Of a stretch of DNA of 63,946 bases, positions 14,545 through 22,603 are shown in pieces (positions within the stretch are counted from its first letter, which is position 1; every line of letters starts with the position of its first letter). A program made the position numbers and the translations under genes. The notes below the pieces were generated by a model. The model was not told the DNA's origin. It saw nothing but the letters and a program-made list of their open reading frames with translations, and ran no database searches. The DNA comes from Pyrinomonadaceae bacterium. Its GTDB lineage: Bacteria > Acidobacteriota > Blastocatellia > Pyrinomonadales > Pyrinomonadaceae. The DNA lies in contig JACVRN010000017.1 of NCBI GenBank assembly GCA_014534425.1, positions 1 through 63,946 on the forward strand. The letters run 5' to 3'.

Positions 14545-16931
14545 CCGGCAGACCCGTTAGCCCCCGCAGCGCTCGTCGCCGCACCGTCGCCTTCCGCGAC
14601 CTCGTCCTGCGAAGAGTAGTAGCTAGAATAGTACCCGCCGTAGTAGTAGTAATCCTGCGCCTCAAGCTTCACGTTGTTGAGGACTATGCCGAAGATGTTC
14701 GCGCCCACATCGACAAGCTGCTGCTTGGCGCGACGAACAACTGCGCGCGACGAGCGCCCGCCGTGTACGACCAGGACTACGCCGTCGACCAATGTGGAAA
14801 GAACGGAAGCGTCCGTGAAAGAGATGGCGGGCGGCGAATCTATGATGACGTGCGTGAAGCGGTCTGCAAGCTCCGTGAGGAGCTTTCGCATCTCGTGCGA
14901 GCCTAAAAGCTCCGCAGGATTCGGCGGAATCGGCCCCGACATCAAAAGCTTCAACTGCGGCAGCTTTTCATTGGTCTGCAACACGCTGTCCAAATCCGAC
15001 TCGCCCGAAAGATAGTTGGTCAGCCCGGGCACGTTGCCTACGCCGAAGTGCGCGTGAACGCGCGGGCGGCGCAGGTCGCAATCCACTATCAGAACTTCCG
15101 CGCCAGTCTGAGCCAGCATGACGGCGGTATTAACTGCGGTTGTAGTCTTACCCTCGGACGGCTGGCTTGACGTGACAAGGATGGTCTTGGGCGGCTGGCC
15201 TGCGCTTGAGAGCAGGAGCGACGTTCGCAGGTGCCTGTAAGCTTCTGCGGCAGGCGAGCGCGCGTCGTTGATGAGCGCAAGCGCCGTCACATCGTTCTCG
15301 TCCGCCGTTGCGTTCCTGGCCCTCAGGCGCGGGCTGTCGCTGCGCGACGCGGGGATGAGCGCCAGCGCGGGCAGGTGCAGGTAACGGTCAACGTCATCCA
15401 CGGACTTCAGCGAGTCATCCAGATAATCAAGCAGGAAAGCCAGTCCTACGCCTGCGGCCAGGGCTAGGATGAAGGCTATGATGACGTTACGCATGCGCGG
15501 CGGGCCTACGAGCGCGCCGGGACGTGCGCGATTCACTATGCTGATGTTATTCGTGCGGTCGCTGTCCTTGATTTGAATCTCTCTCTGCTTCTGCAGGAGC
15601 ATGGCGGCGTACTGCTTATCCGTCTCAAGCTGCTGCTCTATCATGTTCAACTGTATCTGGGACAGGTTCTGCTGAGACGTGACGCCTTTGGCCGCCTCGA
15701 AATCTCTACGCAACGCGGCCTCGTTCGCCACAGCCGCATCGAAACGGGCCTTTAAAGAAGAGATGACTTCCCTGGGCGCAGCCGAAAGCGCGTCCTCTAT
15801 ATTTTTAATCTGCGCGTTTACCTTTTTGACAGCCGGATATTCATCCGTGTAGATCACCAGAAGCTCTTCGCGCTGCGCCTTCAACTGGTCAAGCTTTTCA
15901 CGAAGCGCCTGTATGCGTTTGTTGTCAATCACCTCCGGCACTGCGTTCGGGTCGCTCTGGCTCTTGGCGGAGTTATAAACAGCCTCCAGGTTCTTGCGCT
16001 TGTCTTCGGCTTCGAGAAGTTGCTGGCTCAGTTTTGTCAGGCGGTCGCCAGCGATGTTATCGCCAATGGCTCCCTTGCCCGGAGAGATGCCCACCTGTTG
16101 CGCGTAGGCAATCTTCTCTCTTTCCTTCTCCGCGATTCTTTGCTGCAACTCGGCAAGCTCTTTCGAAATCAGTTCGGAAGCCCTCTGCGTCCCGCGCGTC
16201 TCGCGGTCGTAGTTATTGAGGATGAAGACTTCGGCCATAGTGTTGGCGATGGTCTGCGCCATCTCAGGGCTGGTGTGCTTGTAGCTGATTCTGACGAGGC
16301 TGGTGCCCGTTTCAGGCTCGACCGAAAGGTTTCCTATCAGGGTGTCTTCGTAAGGCTCAAGCTTGGCTACCTGTTCGGGCGTCAGTTGCTCGCGCGCCTC
16401 CGTCTCTTTGACGATTGGCAATTCCGTCTGCGGCTGCTTCGGCTGAGCCGTTTCCTGAGCGCGCTGGCGCGAGAAAATCCTCTTCAGACTTGAGAGCAGT
16501 CCGGGCGATGATTGCCCGAAGAACGCAGGATTGTTCTGAAGGTTGAGCGTCATGATGACCTGACGCGCGATGGCGGGGCTTTGCAGCAAGCGTAGCTGCG
16601 TTTGATAGTAGTTGCCGTCCTCTTGATTGATGACGATGCCTTTGTCTGTTTGCAGAATAGGCTTTTGCTTCGGCTCTATTAAAACGGTGGTCGTGGACTC
16701 GTAGATGGAGGGCATCCTGTACATCTGTATGGCGACCAGGGAGGTCACTACGACGACCAGGCTCAGGATGAGCCACCTGCGTTTGAGCACGACCGAGAGG
16801 TATTCGCGCAGGTGCGGGGCGTCCGACTGCGGCGCGCCGTAAGATTTCGGCTGCACTACGTCGTGAAGCGGGCGCTCCAGTTCGCGCTCTACGTTAGTCA
16901 GGGGAAGCAAGCGATTGTCTGGTGAAACCAT
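14541..16931 (-). CDS. wzc: Wzc-type polysaccharide co-polymerase and tyrosine autokinase
   Basis: 796 residues of the bacterial tyrosine kinase/Wzz type. TM1 is at about 53-70 and TM2 at about 483-502. Between them lie a Wzz periplasmic part and a long coiled coil (250-460). The cytoplasmic kinase has Walker A TSSQPSEGKTTT (587-598), Walker A' VLIVDCDLRRPR (613-624) and Walker B HVIIDSPP (694-701). The C-terminal cluster at 761-772 contains eight tyrosines (YYYYGGYYSSYY) for autophosphorylation. It controls chain length and export of the polymer made by the surrounding locus. A possible attenuator-like hairpin precedes the gene. Confidence 0.92.
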   Translation of the reverse strand: MVSPDNRLLPLTNVERELERPLHDVVQPKSYGAPQSDAPHLREYLSVVLKRRWLILSLVVVVTSLVAIQMYRMPSIYESTTTVLIEPKQKPILQTDKGIVINQEDGNYYQTQLRLLQSPAIARQVIMTLNLQNNPAFFGQSSPGLLSSLKRIFSRQRAQETAQPKQPQTELPIVKETEAREQLTPEQVAKLEPYEDTLIGNLSVEPETGTSLVRISYKHTSPEMAQTIANTMAEVFILNNYDRETRGTQRASELISKELAELQQRIAEKEREKIAYAQQVGISPGKGAIGDNIAGDRLTKLSQQLLEAEDKRKNLEAVYNSAKSQSDPNAVPEVIDNKRIQALREKLDQLKAQREELLVIYTDEYPAVKKVNAQIKNIEDALSAAPREVISSLKARFDAAVANEAALRRDFEAAKGVTSQQNLSQIQLNMIEQQLETDKQYAAMLLQKQREIQIKDSDRTNNISIVNRARPGALVGPPRMRNVIIAFILALAAGVGLAFLLDYLDDSLKSVDDVDRYLHLPALALIPASRSDSPRLRARNATADENDVTALALINDARSPAAEAYRHLRTSLLLSSAGQPPKTILVTSSQPSEGKTTTAVNTAVMLAQTGAEVLIVDCDLRRPRVHAHFGVGNVPGLTNYLSGESDLDSVLQTNEKLPQLKLLMSGPIPPNPAELLGSHEMRKLLTELADRFTHVIIDSPPAISFTDASVLSTLVDGVVLVVHGGRSSRAVVRRAKQQLVDVGANIFGIVLNNVKLEAQDYYYYGGYYSSYYSSQDEVAEGDGAATSAAGANGSAG

Positions 16932-16952
16932 AATTCTTAAACCTTATCCTGC

Positions 16953-16981
16953 AAAAAAGAGACAGGGCCTTTCGGAAAGCC
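16953..16981 (-). terminator. Hairpin plus T-run just upstream of the Wzc-type gene
   Basis: On the minus strand GGCTTT/AAAGGCC (16981-16966) form a six-bp stem (one G-U), followed after seven bases by TTTTTT (16958-16953). It could end transcription from rmlB-rmlD or act as an attenuator, because a TATTAT box (17001-16996) lies just upstream of it. The spacing before the T-run is longer than in a typical intrinsic terminator. Confidence 0.35.
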
Positions 16982-17039
16982 ATCAAAACTTCGACATAAT
17001 ACCAGAGATGGCGGCCTAAAGCCGAGCGAAGAAACGGTG

Positions 17040-17921
17040 TTAATTGATTGAAATGCCGCCGGACGGGACGCTCGTAAGCGTCCGCGCGACGAAATCCTTC
17101 AAACCCTCCTGCCAGTGCGGGAGCGGCTTCATACCAAGGGCTTCCGAGAGCAGGCAGGCGAGACGTGAATTGACGGGGCGAGGCGCAGGTCTTTGCAAAG
17201 AACTAAAGGAAACGCTTTCAAGCAATGCGCGGTCGTGCGCTAACCCTGTCAGGGCGCTCTGGACGAACTCCTCATAGCTTGCGCCTTCTCCGCCACTGAC
17301 CACATGAAAGATACCTGGTATATCTCTTTCTGCCAATCGGCGCAAGCGTGCCGCAAGCTCAGGCGCGTAGGTGGGCGTCCCGTAAGCATCCCTAATCAGC
17401 TTCAGACGCTCGCCCGCGAGCACACGCCTGACCGCAGTGGAGAGAAAATTCCTGCCGCCCTCGCCGAAAATCCAGCCCGTTCGCACGACGATGGTGCGCG
17501 CAGAGGCGGCCTGTGCGCGCCGCTCTCCTTCCAATTTCGCCGCCGCGTAAACGCTCTGCGGGTTAGGGTCGTCGCGCTGCGTATAGAAGCCCTCTTTCTC
17601 GCCGTCGAAGACGTAATCCGTAGAGAGTGTCACGAGCAGAGCGCCCCGGCGTCTACAATTGACGGCCAGGTTCTCAGGCCCCAGGGTGTTCACCAGAAAG
17701 GCGCGTTCGGGGTTCGACTGGCAGGCGTCAACGTCCGTCCAGGCGGCGCAGTTGATGACAGCTTCGGGGCGCTCGCGCTCGAAGAATCCGCCGAGCGCCG
17801 CCGCGTCCGTGATGTCCAGCGCCGCGTGATCGCAAGCGAGCACTTCGTCGCCAAGGGACGCGCAGTGGGCAGCGACCGCACGACCCACCATGCCGCCCGC
17901 TCCTGTTACTAATAGCTTCAA
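17040..17921 (-). CDS. rmlD: RmlD, dTDP-4-dehydrorhamnose reductase
   Basis: About 293 residues, normal for RmlD. The start is taken as TTG at 17921, which overlaps the rmlB stop (TTGA) and has AGGACAGGA just upstream; longer frames run inside rmlB. Features are LLVTGAGGMVG, VINCAAWTDVDACQSNPE, STDYVFDG and the catalytic YAAAK. It reduces the 4-keto group to give dTDP-L-rhamnose, using NAD(P)H. It is coupled to rmlB. rmlA and a dedicated rmlC are not adjacent. Confidence 0.93.
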   Translation of the reverse strand: MKLLVTGAGGMVGRAVAAHCASLGDEVLACDHAALDITDAAALGGFFERERPEAVINCAAWTDVDACQSNPERAFLVNTLGPENLAVNCRRRGALLVTLSTDYVFDGEKEGFYTQRDDPNPQSVYAAAKLEGERRAQAASARTIVVRTGWIFGEGGRNFLSTAVRRVLAGERLKLIRDAYGTPTYAPELAARLRRLAERDIPGIFHVVSGGEGASYEEFVQSALTGLAHDRALLESVSFSSLQRPAPRPVNSRLACLLSEALGMKPLPHWQEGLKDFVARTLTSVPSGGISIN

Positions 17922-18946
17922 GATTCCTGTCCTATACGCATCCCGTACTGGCGCTCGAAGTATTCCCTGTAGGAGCCGGAGCGTGCGCGCTCGCGCCACT
18001 CAACATGCTCCACGTACCACTCAATCGTCTTTGCCAGCCCGCTTTCCCAGGTCTCAAGGGGCCGCCACGCGGTCACCTGCTCCACCTTCGAGGGGTCTAT
18101 GGCGTAGCGCCGGTCGTGGCCGGGCCTGTCTTTAACCTGCCGAATCAGCGTGTGGGGTTTGCCTAAAGCATCCAGCACGGCCTTTGCCACGTCCAGGTTG
18201 CGGCGCTGATTTCGCGCACCTATGTTGTAGACCTCGCCAGAGCACCCGCCCTCAAGCAGAGAGAGAAGGGCGCGCGAGTGGTCGTCAACATAAATCCAGT
18301 CGCGCACCTGTAGCCCGTCGCCGTAAAGCGGAACGGGCGCGTCTTCGAGCGCGTTTGAAATCAGGAGCGGAATAAATTTTTCGGGAAACTGGCGCGGGCC
18401 GTAGTTGTTGCCTGAGCGCGTGATAATGGCGTCAAGCCCGTAGGTGTGATGAGCCGCGCGCACCAGATGCTCTGCCGCAGCCTTCGATGCCGCGTAAGGA
18501 TTATTGGGCGCGAGCGGAGTGCTTTCGGTAAAGAACTCGCTGGCGTCTTCCGCAAGACTTCCCATCACTTCGTCTGTAGAAATCTGCACGAAGCGTCCGA
18601 CCTTGCGCTCGCGCGCTGCGTCCAGAAGAACCTGCGTGCCCACGACGTTCGTTCTGAGGAACTCGTCTGCGGAAGCTATGCTTCTATCTACGTGGGATTC
18701 GGCGGCGAAGTTAATGACGGCGTGCGTGCCTTCTTCCACGGCGTCAAAGACAGCTTTGCGGTCTGTGATGTCTGCGTGTATGAAGCGGTGGCGGCTCTCG
18801 CTCAATCCTTCCAGGTTATCCAGATTGCCCGCGTAGGTGAGCGCGTCGAAGTTCGTGACCTCATAACTTTCGGCGCAATCAAGCGCGAGCCTGATGAAAG
18901 AGGAGCCTATGAAACCTGCTCCGCCGGTAACAAATAATCTACGCAT
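17918..18946 (-). CDS. rmlB: RmlB, dTDP-glucose 4,6-dehydratase
   Basis: 342 residues. An extended SDR with TGGAGFIGSSF at residues 7-17, INFAAESHVDRSI, STDEVMGSL and catalytic NPYAASKAAAEHLV. SGNNYGPRQFPEKFIPL is diagnostic for RmlB. It converts dTDP-glucose to dTDP-4-keto-6-deoxyglucose, the entry step to rhamnose and related sugars. First gene of the minus-strand operon, with a near-consensus promoter 26-54 nt upstream. Confidence 0.95.
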   Translation of the reverse strand: MRRLFVTGGAGFIGSSFIRLALDCAESYEVTNFDALTYAGNLDNLEGLSESRHRFIHADITDRKAVFDAVEEGTHAVINFAAESHVDRSIASADEFLRTNVVGTQVLLDAARERKVGRFVQISTDEVMGSLAEDASEFFTESTPLAPNNPYAASKAAAEHLVRAAHHTYGLDAIITRSGNNYGPRQFPEKFIPLLISNALEDAPVPLYGDGLQVRDWIYVDDHSRALLSLLEGGCSGEVYNIGARNQRRNLDVAKAVLDALGKPHTLIRQVKDRPGHDRRYAIDPSKVEQVTAWRPLETWESGLAKTIEWYVEHVEWRERARSGSYREYFERQYGMRIGQES

Positions 18947-18971
18947 GAAGTCGTTTGCTAAGTGAAAGACG

Positions 18972-19000
18972 AATATATGTTCCGCTTATAGAGGTGTCAA
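18972..19000 (-). promoter_or_regulatory. Near-consensus sigma70 promoter of rmlB
   Basis: On the minus strand TTGACA (19000-18995), a 17-bp spacer and TATATT (18977-18972). The predicted start near 18965 leaves a leader of only about 20 nt before the rmlB ATG. Confidence 0.65.
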
Positions 19001-19061
19001 GATTAAGGCGGAAGCCGGAACGCTAACAACTGCTGAACGCGCGTTTGATGAAAGAATCTAG

Positions 19062-19087
19062 GGTCTGCTCTGGAGTTTCAGCAGACC
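19062..19087 (+). promoter_or_regulatory. 8-bp perfect hairpin
   Basis: ggtctgct and agcagacc are complementary around a 10-nt loop. It is in non-coding DNA upstream of the beta-helix gene. Function unknown. Confidence 0.35.
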
Positions 19088-19242
19088 TGTAAACTTTCTG
19101 TTGCCTGGGCCATTGACTTTATTTCTGAACTGGTGTAAAAGCCTACTGCTCTATTGGAAGAGTTGCCCGATGGAACACCAGCCTCTAGCAGATTGGCAGT
19201 AGTTGTTAGAGCTTCCAATTCGCCTCGCTTTTGAAATACTAA

Positions 19243-19258
19243 GACGCTGTACAGCGTC
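19243..19258 (+). promoter_or_regulatory. 16-bp perfect palindrome
   Basis: gacgctgtacagcgtc reads the same on both strands. A palindrome of this size between divergent transcription units could be an operator for a dimeric regulator. Confidence 0.4.
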
Positions 19259-19594
19259 GCCTAAGCTAAAGGACGAGTAAAAATTCACCTGCGTTGACCA
19301 GCATTAAATTACATAATGCCCAGATAGATTGCTGAGAAACGGAGGAAATCTTCAAAACTGCGGGCTACCGTAACTACGGCTTTCCGCGTGCTCTTTTGTC
19401 TTTCCAGATGTTTGCCTTCTGGTAGAAGTTCGCTTGCCCCAACAGAAAGGCTAGGTTTTAGCAGAGCAACGGCTCCGCACTTCTCGTAAGAGAAAACGTA
19501 GAGTCCTCAAGGCGCTCTATCGTTAATTCCCAGATCATCCCGGCTTAATGCTGTTTCTTAATGAGCAGAATTATAGCGATTCAACTACGGCACT

Positions 19595-19613
19595 TAAGAG
19601 GTAAAACCTCTTA
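19595..19613 (+). promoter_or_regulatory. 8-bp hairpin upstream of the beta-helix gene
   Basis: taagaggt and acctctta are perfectly complementary around a 3-nt loop, about 75 nt before the start codon. It is followed by gcttttg, a weak T-rich tail, so it is either a leader structure or a weak terminator. Confidence 0.35.
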
Positions 19614-19688
19614 GCTTTTGTCCGCCAGGGCTGGCAAAGGTGTCGTTCCCAGGAACCCTTTAACTCTAATTGAAAAGGAGTACCACCA

Positions 19689-20636
19689 ATGAACAAGTAC
19701 CGATTTGTCCTACAAACTTTAGCGGTCATGGTTTTCTCCCTCGCCTTCGTTACTCTTACACAGGCGCAGGCCACGCGCACATGGGTCTCCGGCGTCGGCG
19801 ACGACGTTAACCCTTGCAGCCGCACAGCCCCTTGCAAAACTTTCGCAGGCGCTATCTCCAAGACGGCAGCCAATGGCGAGATAGATGCTCTTGACCCGGC
19901 TGGCTACGGCACCTTGACTGCCACCAAGTCCATCACGGTTGACGGCCAAGGCACTCTGGCAGGCGTCTTGAACAGTGGCGGGATCAACGGCTTTATCGTC
20001 AACGACTCTAATTCGGGCGCGCCCGGCACCATCGTCGTCAGGATCCGCAACGTCACGATTCAAGGCGTGGGAACCGGTCTGAACGGCATACGCTTTATCT
20101 CCGGTAAGGCGCTGCACGTTGAGAACGTGAGTATCGCAAATCAGAGCGGTGACGGCATTCTGATTAACCCGACCTCTGCTAACCCGATGGAGATTGACAT
20201 AGAGAACACCACCATCACCAACGTCGGCGGCAGCGCCGTCAATATGGCTAGCACGGTAGGAATCCTTAATGTCTCAATCCATAATTCAGTCCTGAAGGAT
20301 AGCGGTAACGGATTAACCGATGCTATCGGAACCGCCAATATCAGCAACTCGCTGGTGACCGGCAACACCACCGACGGCATCCGTGCGACCTCAAATCAGG
20401 CAGTTATCAACGCCACGAGCAACATCGTGACAGACCAGGGCGGCAGTGGAATCTCAGCCGTCTCCGGCTCGGTCGTGCGTATTGACGACAACAAGGTGTT
20501 CCGCAACGGCACGGGCTTGACCAACAACGGCACGATGGAGACCTGGCAGAACAACGAAGTGAGAGGCAACACGGCCAACGTCGGCGGGGCCATCCCGCTC
20601 ACTAACATCGCTCCTGTCGGCACCGGCACACAGTGA
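19689..20636 (+). CDS. Secreted right-handed beta-helix protein
   Basis: 315 residues. A signal peptide ends at about residue 28 (TQAQA). A short N-terminal cap with a Cys pair (NPCSRTAPCKTF) is followed by an Asn/Ser/Thr/Gly-rich body of repeated NVTIQG, ENVSIAN, NTTITN and HNSVLKDSGNG units, typical of NosD/pectate-lyase-like parallel beta-helices. I see no catalytic Asp/Arg cluster of a lyase, so it may be a structural or carbohydrate-binding surface protein. It is transcribed alone, with an AAAAGGAG ribosome-binding site and a very strong terminator downstream. Confidence 0.78.
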   Translation: MNKYRFVLQTLAVMVFSLAFVTLTQAQATRTWVSGVGDDVNPCSRTAPCKTFAGAISKTAANGEIDALDPAGYGTLTATKSITVDGQGTLAGVLNSGGINGFIVNDSNSGAPGTIVVRIRNVTIQGVGTGLNGIRFISGKALHVENVSIANQSGDGILINPTSANPMEIDIENTTITNVGGSAVNMASTVGILNVSIHNSVLKDSGNGLTDAIGTANISNSLVTGNTTDGIRATSNQAVINATSNIVTDQGGSGISAVSGSVVRIDDNKVFRNGTGLTNNGTMETWQNNEVRGNTANVGGAIPLTNIAPVGTGTQ

Positions 20637-20744
20637 TCCTGAAAGCTCAGTTCCTTTCCGCGTCGCAAGATTGCGTAAGGGATTAGCTTTCGGCTGAAGT
20701 TTAGATTGTTTGCTAAACCCCTCAATCTAAGAATCGGCCTATTC

Positions 20745-20802
20745 CATTCCCTCTCAGCCCAGGACTGATAATCAGTCCTGGGCTGAGAGGGAATGCTCTT
20801 TT
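20745..20802 (+). terminator. Intrinsic terminator with a 25-bp perfect stem
   Basis: The arms at 20745-20769 and 20771-20795 are exactly complementary over 25 bp with a single central base, followed by ctcttttt. It ends the beta-helix transcript and insulates it from the polysaccharide operon. A weaker 8-bp hairpin (20701-20708 with 20723-20730) precedes it. Confidence 0.9.
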
Positions 20803-20810
20803 TGGGCGGT

Positions 20811-20839
20811 TTGCCTAAGCACAATCATACGTGTATCAT
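20811..20839 (+). promoter_or_regulatory. Candidate promoter of the plus-strand polysaccharide operon
   Basis: TTGCCT (20811-20816), a 17-bp spacer and TATCAT (20834-20839), starting 16 bp after the base of the terminator hairpin. The implied leader to the TTG start at 20901 is about 55 nt. Confidence 0.5.
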
Positions 20840-20900
20840 CTGAAGTTTGCTTTACCGACGTAAATAGAGCACCTTCACTGGGCTGACAGGAGAAGCACGA

Positions 20901-21926
20901 TTGGGTAGCGAGAGTGTTAACGTGGCCGTCGTAGGCTGCGGGTACTGGGGAAAGAACCTGGTGCGAAATTTTTCCCGGCTCGGAGCGCTCGCGGCTGTTT
21001 GCGACGCCACGCCTGCGGGGCGCAAAGTGGCAGCCGAAATAGCGCCGCAGATTCCCGTCGAGTCGAACATGGAAGACGTGCTCAAAAGCCAAGTCAACGG
21101 CATAGTCATCGCCACGCCCGCCGAAACACACTACGAACTGGCAAGACAGGCTCTTGAAGCTGGCAAGGATGTTTTCGTTGAGAAGCCTCTGGCCCTGACC
21201 TACGAGCAGGGCGCAAGCCTCCTTCGCCTTGCCGAAGACTCAAAGGCCATCCTGATGGTCGGGCACGTCCTGGAATATCATCCTGCAATCGTGCGACTGC
21301 TTGAGCTTGTACGCACGGGCGAGCTTGGCAAAGTTCATTACATCTCTTCGAACCGTTTGAATCTTGGCAAGGTGCGACGCGAGGAGAACATCCTGTGGAG
21401 CTTCGCGCCGCACGACATAGCGGTTATCCTGCGGCTCATGGGAAGTATGCCGTTTGAGGTTGCGGCCTACGGCGGCAGTTACGTTCAACCCAACATAGCG
21501 GACGTGACCGTGACTCATCTCTTGTTCGACAACGGCGTGCGCGCACACATCTACGTCTCCTGGCTGCACCCCTTCAAGGAACAGCGTCTCGTCATAGTTG
21601 GCTCTAAGAAGATGGCTAGCTTCGATGACGTGACCAAGCAGTTGGTCTTGTACGACCAGCGCGTTGAGGTTCAGGAGGGACAGCCCACGCCCATTAAAGG
21701 CAAAGGCGATCTTGTAGAGTTCGGCACGGACGAGCCTCTGCTTCTGGAATGCTCCGCCTTTATTGATTCCATCAAGACGCGGCGGCTTCCTGTGACGGAC
21801 GGCTACAGTGGATTGCGTGTGCTTCAGGTCTTGAACGCCGCGCAACGCTCCCTGGTGATGAACGGCGAGCCTGTGACGCTGCCGATTGAAAATTTTAGCG
21901 AGAGAGGAACCCTGGTTTATTCATGA
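20901..21926 (+). CDS. wlbA: WlbA/WbpB-type UDP-GlcNAcA 3-dehydrogenase
   Basis: 341 residues, Gfo/Idh/MocA family. Rossmann motif VAVVGCGYWGKNLVRNF near the start, GKDVFVEKPLALT, and SFAPHDIAVILRL. The start is TTG at 20901 with AGGAGA eight bases upstream. It is followed without gaps by genes for an acetyltransferase, an aminotransferase and a WecB-like 2-epimerase, the WlbA-B-C-D (WbpB-D-E-I) set that turns UDP-GlcNAcA into UDP-ManNAc3NAcA. It would catalyse the C3 oxidation. The UDP-GlcNAc 6-dehydrogenase of the pathway is not in the window. Confidence 0.88.
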   Translation: MGSESVNVAVVGCGYWGKNLVRNFSRLGALAAVCDATPAGRKVAAEIAPQIPVESNMEDVLKSQVNGIVIATPAETHYELARQALEAGKDVFVEKPLALTYEQGASLLRLAEDSKAILMVGHVLEYHPAIVRLLELVRTGELGKVHYISSNRLNLGKVRREENILWSFAPHDIAVILRLMGSMPFEVAAYGGSYVQPNIADVTVTHLLFDNGVRAHIYVSWLHPFKEQRLVIVGSKKMASFDDVTKQLVLYDQRVEVQEGQPTPIKGKGDLVEFGTDEPLLLECSAFIDSIKTRRLPVTDGYSGLRVLQVLNAAQRSLVMNGEPVTLPIENFSERGTLVYS

Positions 21927-22540
21927 GCGAGCGGGAATACTTCGTGCATCCGAGCGCGTACGTTGACGAGCCGTGCGAAATCGGGAAGGGAACTAAAATC
22001 TGGCACTTCTGCCACGTCTCGTCAAACGCGCGCATAGGCGAGCGCTGCATTCTAGGGCAGAACGTCTTCGTCGCAAACGATGTCAAGATTGGCAACAACT
22101 GTAAGATTCAGAATAACGTCTCGGTCTACACGGGTGTGGAACTCGAAGACGACGTGTTCTGCGGGCCGTCTTGCGTCTTCACTAACGTCATCAACCCTCG
22201 CTCGCAGATAATCAGGCACAGCCAGTATCAACACACGCTCATCAAGCGCGGCGTCTCGATTGGCGCGAACGCTACAATCGTCTGCGGCGCGACCATAGGC
22301 CGTTACGCTTTCATAGGCGCGGGCGCGCTCGTTCGCGGAGACGTGCCCGATTACGCGCTGATGTTGGGCGTGCCTGCCGTGCGAAAGGCTTGGATGAGCC
22401 GTCACGGGCACCGTCTTGTCAAAGAGGACGCGGAAGGCAATCTGGTCTGTCCCGAAAGCGGCTGGCGGTACAAGGAAGTAGAAGCGGGAGTCCTGCGCTG
22501 TCTGGATTGGCCTGAAGACCAACCTCTTCCCGCCGCCTGA
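21923..22540 (+). CDS. wlbB: WlbB/WbpD-type 3-amino-sugar N-acetyltransferase
   Basis: 205 residues. Hexapeptide beta-helix with IGKGTKIWHFCHVSSNARIG, the signature opening of the WlbB family, and GVELEDDVFCGPSCVFTNVINPRS. The C-terminal third (KEDAEGNLVCPESGWRYK) is an extension common in this subgroup. It uses acetyl-CoA to acetylate the 3-amino group introduced by the neighbouring aminotransferase. ATGA overlap with wlbA indicates translational coupling. At 205 residues it is longer than the 159-residue minus-strand relative. Confidence 0.9.
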   Translation: MSEREYFVHPSAYVDEPCEIGKGTKIWHFCHVSSNARIGERCILGQNVFVANDVKIGNNCKIQNNVSVYTGVELEDDVFCGPSCVFTNVINPRSQIIRHSQYQHTLIKRGVSIGANATIVCGATIGRYAFIGAGALVRGDVPDYALMLGVPAVRKAWMSRHGHRLVKEDAEGNLVCPESGWRYKEVEAGVLRCLDWPEDQPLPAA

Positions 22541-22603
22541 CCGTGGAAGTGAGTTCCGCGCTCAAATTAATAACCTATCTGGAAAGTCTGGAATAAATCG
22601 AAC

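Larger units (their letters stand above)
18947..19688 (+). other. 742-nt gene-free divergence region
   Basis: No credible ORF on either strand. Its left end holds the rmlB promoter. The rest is more AT-rich than the genes and contains several perfect inverted repeats: an 8-bp hairpin at 19062-19087, a 16-bp palindrome at 19243-19258, a 6-bp hairpin at 19301-19319, and an 8-bp hairpin at 19595-19613. The beta-helix gene follows with a good AAAAGGAG ribosome-binding site, so a long leader or a small RNA is possible. Confidence 0.5.
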
